From positions 1,798,001 to 1,862,000 of the forward strand of contig NW_026907681.1 in the NCBI RefSeq assembly GCF_028389875.1: a DNA stretch of 64,000 bases, read 5' to 3'. Origin of the DNA: Rhea pennata. Taxonomy: Eukaryota; Chordata; Aves; Rheiformes; Rheidae. Positions 50,401 through 64,000 of this stretch are shown in pieces (the stretch's first letter is position 1; each line of letters opens with the position of its first letter). The notes under the pieces are model-generated. The model saw only the letters and a program-made list of their open reading frames with translations. It did no database searches and was not told where the DNA came from. The position numbers and the translations under genes are program-made.

Positions 50401-53400
50401 ATGAAGCTTTGTTTGGAAAACAGGAGGGGACGCTGGCAAAATGGACTCAGAGGAAACTGGACATCGCTATCGAAACAACTATGACAACACACTGCCCTCT
50501 TTTTTTCTGTCGTGTTTCTTGGATTTCACATGCCTGCCAATTATTTGTATGGCTCAATACAACCATCACAGGAAGCTTCAGTGGAACAGAGGTGAGACTC
50601 AAGCGTACATTGCTTTGTCACCCCTCCTCCAGGCAGTCTTTTCTTCCTCAGCTGGCAGCGGTACCTGCCAGCCAGCTCCACACTACTGCTCTTTCCACTT
50701 GCAGAGTGAGCAAGAAATAAGTGCGCTTGCTGACATCCCAAGAATCACAGGAAAAAATCAAGGGCCCCTGAGATAAAGACTCCTATGAGCAGAGTTCATT
50801 CAGTGCTTGACATCCTCTTGACTTCTGTGACAGACTCCCTTGGCATGCAAAGGCACTCACAGTGGATGCTGGAGTTCATCCAACAGAGACATTCAAGCAG
50901 AAACAAACATAGTCTTGTACGAACAGAGAGTGCTGGAGGACAGTGACAGTATTTTCTGAACCCAGACCCAGGTCTGTGGGCAGTCCTCTTGTGATTGCTC
51001 GTGCTCGTATTTAAGCAGGCTGCATGAGAAAGTCAGTGAAGTCAAGTGCAATTGCTTTTCTATGCCATGATGGCACTGGCAAGATCCACTCCTTCCCCTA
51101 GATGGGGATTAAAGTGGAAACCTCTGGGAAAAGTATTACTAGAGGTCTGTAAACTTGAGAGAGGGACAGACAGAGATTAGTGAATTTAAAGAGAAAAGAT
51201 AGAAAGAAAAATCAAAGTTTGCCTGCGCATCTCAGAACCAAACAGGGAGACCATGACTAATCAGAAAGTTTGAGAAGTGCTGTTTTACTGTTATCTTCAG
51301 AAATTTACTGTCAGATGTGTCAATTAAGGCCAGGGCATAGCTGGATTCAAAGACTGATCTCATGCAGGGATCTTGCCGTTTAAAGACAGCATGATCTCGG
51401 TGGTACGCAGCAACAAGCAAACCAAACATGCTGCCAGCTCCAGAGGACTGGCAACATGGGGCAAGGACTAACACGCCTCAAATGTAGTCAAGGAAAAGGA
51501 CCCTCAATCCCTTCCCTTGGGAAGTGGTGATTTTTCAAGCTTTGAACTCTTACCTTTTCTTCAGCTTCTTGCCCTCCTCCTTGGATGCTGAGAGGATCAT
51601 GGCCAAGTAGGGCCCATCCACTTCAAAGAAGATGCTGTTCTCTGAGCGTGTGGCATAGGTGAGAGAGGCTGGGTCCGCCAGCTCCTGGTACTCATCATTT
51701 GTGAAGCCTTCCTGCCGGCACAGCCCCAACAGAATAGCCTCACTCAACAGCTCGGCTCATTATACGAGCAGATAGCCCCCAGATACATCATCCTGTCTGA
51801 AGGGATCACTGATGGCCTTTGTTCCTTCCCGATGATGGGAAGGATCAATCCCTGCTCCCCTGAGGGAGCATAACTTACCCTATCTTAGCAGAGAATAAAG
51901 TGTCCTGATTCCTTGTGACCAAGCAACTCCTTGGAAACCTACAGAACAATTTAGCAGGTAGGACTCAAACATGGGACCTGAAGAAAAGTGCAGGAGACTC
52001 TAAAGTAAATTCTTTTGGCTCATAGCCATAAATATCTGAGCAAGCAGAGCATGGGACCTTGTTGATTTGACTCCTACTGCTTCTGGCAGTCTATGTACAG
52101 AAGCACACACCAACCCTGGTCTCTTACACTATACCCTCTCTGCTATATCAGAGTCTCTCCTTCCACTCAAACGCCAGTTTGAGCTATGGGCTGTGCAGGG
52201 CAGAGAGTAGCTGTGTAGCAAGCAAAGCTGTCAGCCCCAACGTCCTGCTCATTACACAGGGGACCAGAGACAAAAGACAGGCTGTCCTCTGGGCTGAAGC
52301 CAACTCCGAGAACAAAGATGCATACTCCACTGCCAGTAGAGCTACTCCCTTCACAAGAACTGCCTGATTGGCTTGCAGGCCTACAGAAGGCTAAAACATT
52401 TTCTTCCCTTTCACTGTTTTTACCAGACTGTACAGCTGGCTGGTACAGATGCCAGACTCACCTTCACGAGGATGTTCAGCATGGCACCTGGGTAGCAGAT
52501 TGTCACCTTCGGCTTCTTTGCGTTGGTTGACTCGATGACAAAGTTTTCCGGGAAGCTGTTGGGAAGCACACACCAAATCCCATCTCTATCCAGTTCTAGA
52601 GGTCTCCTAAGAACGGAAGAAAAAAAATCACCATCAGGAAGAGATTGGAAAATATGCCAAAGAACTGTTCTCTGTCCACAAGTCAGGCAGAGGCAGTGTC
52701 CTTTCTGCAAAGAAGTCCTAGTCATACAACACCAGTTGCATTAATAAGCCATGGCAATGTCAGAAACCTGAATCTCCAGAACACCAGAGCTTCCACTGAT
52801 TAATCCCACATCTATCCCACTGCTCCTTTTCTCTGCCAGTCAAATTCTGCCCTTACCCATCTGCTCACACTACATACAGGAGAACCTTTCTTCCTCAGCT
52901 CAGCACATACTCACCCAAACTGCTCAATCAGCTCCCTAGCCTGTGTGATCATATTTGCTCCAGTGAAGCACACAATCCCAGCCATTTCCACGGAGTACCA
53001 GCAAGCTCTGTGAATGGAGGAGGGACAGTCAAAAGGCTGCAGTGCTACCTCTTAAGCACAGCTGCGGGGAAGTGCATCAGGTCGTACAGAAAATAAAGTC
53101 TCAGGGCAAAAAAGACAATCACAGCAGCCCTCAGGAGATCATTTTCCTTTTCCTTCCCTGTGATACTTCACACACCCTGAAGAATCACCTATAGACAAAC
53201 CCTGCCATTCATCGTCAATGCTACAGGGCCTTGTTTAGCAAAAGTCCCTGCTAAGGGGACTAATAAATAAGAAGTCATTAGTAGGAACAAAAAAAAGTGT
53301 TACAGGGATCACCTATCATCCCCCTTATGCTTTGGAAGCACGTTAAGAAGGTGAGAGCCTCACTAGAACAGCTCTGGTTTACAATGCTCCTTGCTGGAGG

Positions 53401-56400
53401 ACTCCAGCAATGACCACAGGTGAGACTCACCCTTTACGCATGACATAGCCATAGAAAGAATTGAGGACACACTTGTGTGCCAGCTGCAGGGAGTCATAGA
53501 GGATTTCCATATTCTTGCAGTGCTTCACTTCAGAGGCATCGCCTGTCTCCACAGCCGCAGACAGCTTTTTCTTCCACACCTGATGGCAAGAGGCAGAGTC
53601 AGGACAACCCTACATTCCACTACAGGCAGTACCAATAGCCAGATATTCCCCCCACCTCAATCCTAATATGACACTGTGATCCTAGAACAGTATCAGTTAT
53701 TAAGATAATTCCTCTTTCTTTCTGCTCTTTCTTTTGCATTTGAGGGGGAAGCGTTCGGCACAGGCATTATGCTATATTATGGAAGAGTCTTGCAGCATCA
53801 ACTGTAACTCACACCCATAGTTAGAATTACCTAATCCCAGCAGAACTGCCATCCTACATCAATTCTGTCACACCACGTATTGTGCTGGCAAGAACTAAAT
53901 GCTTGCAGCAAGAGATTAGATTGAGACTAACAGCAGAACCATTTCAGCAGAAAAGGCCTCCCAGCCACCTCCGTGATTCACGACAGAACTAGCAATAACT
54001 GCAAAGCAAATGGCTCTTTATTAAACTCTTCCAGAGACAGAGTCCCAGCTTTTTGTCATTTCTTTCAACATATTAGCAACTACATTTCAGGCTCCTCCCT
54101 CTGCCACAAGACTCCAAACATTTGAGAACTAGGACATGCTGCTTCTTTCTCCTAGAATCAATCACTTCTTAGCCTAAGATCAACTGTTTCTCTGCTTGTC
54201 TCATCTTTCTCTTTGAAAAGTACCCTACACTGAACACAAACCAGATCACAAAATAGTTGAGCTGAGGATTTTCTAGATCCAGTAAAAGCCAAAAAAAACC
54301 AGCTGTTTTCTTTCCTAGCACTGAAAGTGATTGCATCAGAGAGCTAGGAACCACTGTGGCAGCAGCTGTTTAGGATTCAGCAGGGGAAAAACCTGCACTT
54401 GCACCAGAGCTGTCAGGAAAGCTAATATTTCTTACTGACCATAAAGATTGAGCAAAATGATCCTTTAGGGTTCAAGTTTTCAGTGAGAGGTGAGGACCTT
54501 CTAGCTTTGGCAGCACAAATAAAACAGAAATTCAAGCCCAGCACCTCATGCAGCCCCTTGAACTCACAGCGACGGTCTCTGAAAGCTCGTACACTGTCTA
54601 CATAGAAAGAGTTCTCTCGCTGGCAGATGGTGGTGACACGCTCCTCCACCTTGGTGACGTGGATCTGCTCATAAGCCTTGCGGCAATAATCTAGTAAAGG
54701 GAATAAACAGAGAAAGCTTTCTCAGAGATCAGTGCCCCACTATGGATGGGAAGGATGAACACAATGGCATCGGGCAAACCACACAGATCCACAGATCTGA
54801 AGCTTTCAAGGCACCAGTCTGAGAAAAATTCCATCAATGCAAATAAACATCATACCTAGGAAAGCAAGGAAGCAGACCTGCTACAAAGGCAAGGGGAGGA
54901 AGATACTAATATGGGGAGAAACAGCACCTCTCTATAGAGATGCAGAGGTGTGTGTGGGAAATAAATTGCCCACGAGGGCTCATCCACAAATTCAGGCTCT
55001 GCTCAGAGCCCCCACTAGCTAGATGCTTCCGCTGAGCAGTACCACTTTAGGAGCAAAAAGTGAAAGGATATCGACACATGTGTTTCACTGACATGCTTAA
55101 TGAGTGCTCATTAAAGAACAACAACAAAAAACCCCAAACAAAATATCACCTTTCATGTGTCTCAGCTCAAATACATGACTCTCCGTGAGAAAAGAGAAAC
55201 ACTGAGACAAAAAACAGCACTTGCCTCCTCCTCAAAAAACGTATAGGAATTGGTTCGGATCCTAGGGGAAAACTGTTGCAGCATGAAACCGAGATCAAAT
55301 TCAGTCTGAGCCAGCAAGAACTAAGTAGCCCCAGACCTGAGAGAGAAGTAATTAATGATGTGTTTGTAGTCTAGGCAGCAAAAACCTGCTCCAGATAACG
55401 CCATTTATTTTCACCTGCCAGTTGCTTCTTCTCATACTTGGCCTGCTCTTCACGGCAAAGCTCGTGGAACGCCTGGGGTGCTCCATCTGGATACAGAGGA
55501 GGAAACTTCTCAGGCTCCAGTCGTTGCTGGATGCGGTGATACTCGCTGCGGCTTGCAGGCACTGCAAAGGAACAGCAACTAGGAGCTTTCCAGGGGAGGA
55601 ACAGGAAGCGGTCTCTGTGTCTTCAGCTCACGCTGCAAGCTCTATCCATGCTGCAATGCAACAGGGAACTTGACAAAGCAGACAGCAGAATTACACTTAC
55701 TGAATTCTCCTCTCCACTGCCAAGTCATCCGGTGCTGACGATTAGCACCTGGCTTGTTCAAGTCACAGGCAGCACATGTGGCCTCATCCACCACTGCTGA
55801 GGGCTGGACACAGGTCAGACACACCCATGTTAGAGAAAACAGAACTGTCTCCAGTGACATATGCCAGAAGGAATCGATGTTGGGTACTAGAAGAACACAA
55901 ATATGAACATCACAGAGGTGACGTTCAGTAAGTTTTCCTTTCTAGAAGCTTTTCAGAACACAAGTTACAGCAAAAACAATGACTATTCTTTGGATGAAGC
56001 CAGCTAAACTATTGCTCTACGTTGGACAGACCTTTCGGCTCTGTACACCTGGCAACTGTAACAGCCTGACTGGATTTCAAACCGAGCCTTATTTTATCCC
56101 CCTGTCCAGGGCAGAAAGTTTATTGTTTGCCACTAAGGGGATCAAATCGGAGGGACCTCCTAGACCATCTGCAAGACAAAACAGAAGACACCTTCCTGAC
56201 TGGACTGAGATTACCCACATGCAACCTGTTGGTCAGAATGATGTTGGGGTACATGGCCCCTATATCTAAATGGTAGATAAGGGGGCATTCAATTCCGTTA
56301 GGAACATCCTTCAAGGAATTCAGCTTGACTTTGATTTCATCACAAGCCTGCGGGGAGATGTAAAAAAGTAAAATTCAAACAAGAAGGAACTAATGATGCA

Positions 56401-59400
56401 GTCACATACTCACTATATTTGATCCTTTACTTCCGACATGCACAGAAACACCTGCCACTGATTCTGGGGAACAGAGGAAGAGTATGAAAAACTAAAGGAA
56501 TAGGATTAAGAAGAGTGGCAGCGGCGAGTCTTCTTTAGCCACCAATCTTTAAGGTTTTCTTTTGGACCTCCAAGGTAGGTTTCATCTACACTGCAAATGT
56601 CTACAGATAAGTTTCTCCTGTCTCTCTCCATGGAGTATAAAATGAGTCTAAACAGGCATCTTTAACATGTGGTGTCTCACCAGACATATTCAGGATGAGA
56701 AAAATCAGCCTTGCCTCCAGCCTATGCCAGTTCTTTATTAATATGGGAAATAAGGCACAGATGGACATGGGGCAGAACTCAAAGCTGAAGAAAGTTGTTA
56801 TACAGCACCAATATGTGTACACAGGACCGAGGCTTGCCTAAAGAAATGTGCTGCAACTCCACCCTCACAGTTCTGCTCTCCTTGGAAAGCCCAGTCATGC
56901 CTCTGGCCCTGCAGGCTGAGGCAGGACAGCAGACCTCCTGGAAGTTGGTGACTTGATCCAACGGCAAACCTTCTTCCTCTTCGACAGCATGCCGGAGCAT
57001 CTTCTCCACATGCTGCACCAGGAAGTTAAAGGCAGAAGGATTCTGCAAGGATACAGGAATGATACCGAGACCTCTTCTAGCCCTGACACCCATCCTCGCA
57101 CACTGCCCAGGGAAGGGGGGCAGGGGGTGACAGCTTCTGCAAGATTATCCATGCTCCAGCGTAGCTTCGGCGATCTTTGAAAACAGGCTCACTACTTAGC
57201 AGAGCATGTCTCAGTATGGGTAGAGAGCAATTCGTCTCATCTGAAGGGCAGATGGCTGAAACAGGTCAGCTGAATGGCATCTTGAAATGCCCCTTCGTTC
57301 ACTGATCAGCTCCGATGTGAGCAGGCAGAAAATGGCTGACCTCCACAGCCAACTTGAGAGCTCTCTAGAACTGAAGGACGGTGGCTTTCTGCTAAGAACC
57401 CTACAACTCACAAAAGTCTACACCACTGGCACTAAGGCAAAACACAAAGCAGAGAAGAGATGGTGGCTGCTCCCCGGCCCTTGGAGTTCTCCTGCAAAGG
57501 AGGCTATATAGGGCAGCTAACAAGAAGAGAAGATTGCATGCATGTTCCAGAGTGCAACACTTATGGGGCTGACCTAGCAGTCAGCTGCTCACACATCTAA
57601 GGCTCTAAGGGGCCAAGGATTTAGATTTAAGGTCCTTCTAAATTCACAGTGCACGTTCCCTTAAGATCATTCACGAGATTAAGGCCACTAAAATAAGCAG
57701 CACTGAGGTATGGTGTATCACACAGCAAAGATGGAAGTTGCCTCTAAAACTTACAATCTAGACAGTAGCACCAACCAGAAACAGGTAAAAGAGGCCAAAA
57801 GAAGCTTGGCTTGAGTGGGAGAAGGACAAAGATATAATCCTGATGAGACAAAAACAGAGTCATCTCTGCCAACAACCACTCGCTCAAAGAAAACCAAAAA
57901 CCAAAAAAAAACCCTCAACCAACCAATAAACAAAGTAAACAAACCCACACAAAAGCAATGAACCACTCTCCTTGCTGTAACACTGTCTTTACCCAATAGC
58001 CAGTCTGAGGTCATGAAGAGCAACTTCTCCAACCCTTCCCACCTAAACTCTAAGCAGGTTCATACACTCAAGCCATAAATTAGGTATCAGTTTTATAACA
58101 GGTATTGCTATTGGGTATCCCCCAAAAGAACAGAGGATGGTAATTCCAGTTGGAGGGTTATTCCCTACTGCCATGTTCTTCAGAAAGAAGAGAAAGAGCA
58201 TCATTGCATTACCATTTTAAAGCCTCTGTCGCAACACCTTGATTGTGTCCTTACCTTTTTAAAGCGGCAAGGGATGTCACTGCGAAAAACCCCAGGTTCC
58301 AGAGCTTCCACCTGGCCTCCTACAAACGTCTCCGAGTCCAGCACGTGGCCATCATCTGTAAGTTTGCTGAACTCCTGCTCCTGCTTGTTGCGGAAGATGA
58401 TGTTGGCGTGACAGGCCTGAACCATCAGCAATGCCTCACACACTGTCCCAGAACCTTTTCTTAACACCTGTAAAAGACAGACATCAAAAACTGGACTTAG
58501 AAAGAAGCGCTGTTAAGGGTGCTGCTGGAATTAGGCTGGCCTTATCACCACATCATTGAACTTAAATGTCTGATTTGGTGCCCAACATGATGTGTTTATT
58601 CAGGCAGTATTGAAGCCCAAGGCAAGAAGGAGCACAGTAAGGAAACAAAACCAACTCCTTCACTTAGGCTACCCATAACTGGTCTATGGAAAAACAGCTA
58701 TGACTGCTGTACTGCAGAAAGGAAGCGCATTTGGAGACTACTTTCCCTCCTTTCCTTGGGAAAAACTATCCAAACTGTAGAAATTAGTTCTATTGCTCCG
58801 TTGCAATGCCCCGAGTACTACCGTTTTGCAGAAGTGTAAATAACACAAATATACAGTGCAACGCCAATGCCAGAAACACATCAAGGAAATTCTATTCTTC
58901 CCTAAGCTTAAGTTCTTTCAGGTCTCTGAAATTCAGCAAGATACACTGACAACTTCTCAAAGACACTGCATTAACTTAAAGGATTTCACAAAGCTCTAAC
59001 TCAAAGGTTCACTAATACTGCAGATGCCCAGAGATACAGCACCGGGTGGGAATACCTGAGGCTCCTCTGTAGCCGTCCGGCACATCTCTTCAGGGTCCAG
59101 CTCCACTGCATCATAACCCAGTTTTGCTTTCGCTGCTGCTTTCAGGTTGTGACTTCCCACTGGCAGGTAACTCTCTCTCTTCACCCACCTAGACAGAATA
59201 ATGAAAATGCCAGTCTACGAAGAGACAGCCCTGCACTTCAGAAAGGGCTGCTACGTACAAAAAGATCTGTATTACTCTAACAGGGAAAGGTGAGAGCAGA
59301 ACATCCAAGTGCAGTGGAATAAGAAGCTGCACAGCTTTAGACAGTCTGCATATCTACCCATGCTCTTAAATCCTGACTCGTACAAATAGTGCTATTCAAA

Positions 59401-59584
59401 TCATTTCTATTGCTCAGATTTTTCTCAACCCTCATACTTCAGAGACTTCAAAGATAAACGTTTAAACACAGGAGGAGGTATCAGCAGGACTGCAAAGAGA
59501 GGCAGTTGTTTTCCAGAGTCTGGACACTGGTCCAATGTGAAAAAACATTCAAGTCACAACTGCCAAGACAGACAGCCCTCTCCT

Positions 59585-59585
<1 letters not shown>

Positions 59586-59621
<36 letters not shown>
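59586..59621. repeat. (CA)n microsatellite in POLE copy B
   Basis: About 17 CA units in a POLE intron; intron-neutral and probably polymorphic. Confidence 0.95.
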
Positions 59622-59626
<5 letters not shown>

Positions 59627-60311
59627 CCCCTTCCTTTTCCTCTCTGTGCTAGGCAGGCTGTTGGGTTAGAATATGGCCCTGTGCCCACTACAATGGTTTG
59701 GTTTTATCCTGTCCTTTTACCTGCTATCCAGGACAGTTCTCAAACTCCCAATGACAGCCACCAGCAGACTCTATAAACAGAGTTAGTCGTTCAGGCTAGT
59801 GTGGGCAAGACGTAACTTCTGTACATAATGGCACACAACGGAGTACCGAGTAGAAGCAGCACAACCAAAGATGGGGGTGCTAGTCCTTTCCTAGTAAGAT
59901 GTAACTCATGATAGCAGTGCACAGAGATGGAAAAGGGACAGTATTCAAATACATCAACTGTAGGCATTTTATACAAATTTAACAGATAAAGATGCAGTTA
60001 TACGGTACAGACGCAGCATTCGGTACCTCAGACAATCCATGTGGATGCACTGCAGGGCTTTGTACTCTCCCTGGCTGCCCTTCTGAAATCCAGTCTCCTG
60101 ATACATATTAATTCCATGAGCTGCTGCTCTTGCTTCCACAAAAGGCCTGAGGAGAGAGACAATGCAGAAGAGAAGAAACAAAGCAATCCCTTTCCTCCAC
60201 CCCATCCCCACCCCAAGGGTTTCAGAATTGCTTTCTTGTAAGCTACTTAATGAGGAATTTTTCTTGTGAATTCTCCTTTGCTCCAGACCTTACCCGTGAG
60301 AGCTGGCCACA

Positions 60312-64000
<3,689 letters not shown>

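Overview
The window looks like avian nuclear DNA. It carries a CR1 retroposon, many spliced gene fragments, CpG-island promoters, microsatellites, and a POLE/P2RX2 neighbourhood of the kind conserved on a vertebrate autosome (a microchromosome in birds, from general knowledge). Species and chromosome cannot be fixed from the sequence. Nearly every recognisable host gene is broken or partial, so this reads as a graveyard of duplicated gene pieces around a young defective endogenous retrovirus.

Layout. 1-4,830 (minus): 5' part of a POLE pseudogene (copy A), with its CpG-island promoter up to about 5.19 kb. 5,195-5,827 (minus): solo LTR. 5.83-21.63 kb: a block holding ADCY10-like exons (+), the CpG-island promoter and first seven coding exons of NUF2 (+), and two separated, incomplete pieces of LRRC52 (-). 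From human maps these three genes are neighbours on 1q23-q24 and unrelated to POLE/P2RX2. 21,633-28,325 (+): gammaretrovirus-like provirus with a tRNA-His type primer site, a broken gag, pol with a large internal deletion, and a broken env. 29,236-36,746 (+): P2RX2-like gene, interrupted by a CR1 and an LTR-like sequence, with exon 3 not found. 39,724-64,000 (-): POLE copy B, running from its stop codon back to exon 5 and off the right edge.

Two structural facts stand out. First, bases 1-3,724 and 60,312-64,000 are the same POLE segment, so the region is tandemly duplicated with a period near 60.3 kb, or is mis-assembled as such. Both copies share a 2-base coding deletion and the same missing exons, so POLE was already dead before duplication. 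Second, the ADCY10/NUF2/LRRC52 block is bracketed by copies of one LTR family in inverted, outward-facing orientation, and neither LTR unit shows a target-site duplication. That suggests LTR-mediated rearrangement joined the blocks.

I did not find a new enzymatic or defence system. The notable object is the mosaic itself: gene fragments from two conserved linkage groups, joined at LTRs and apparently amplified in tandem. Candidate settings are an ordinary autosomal segmental duplication, a W- or germline-restricted-chromosome type array, or an assembly chimera. These are inference only.
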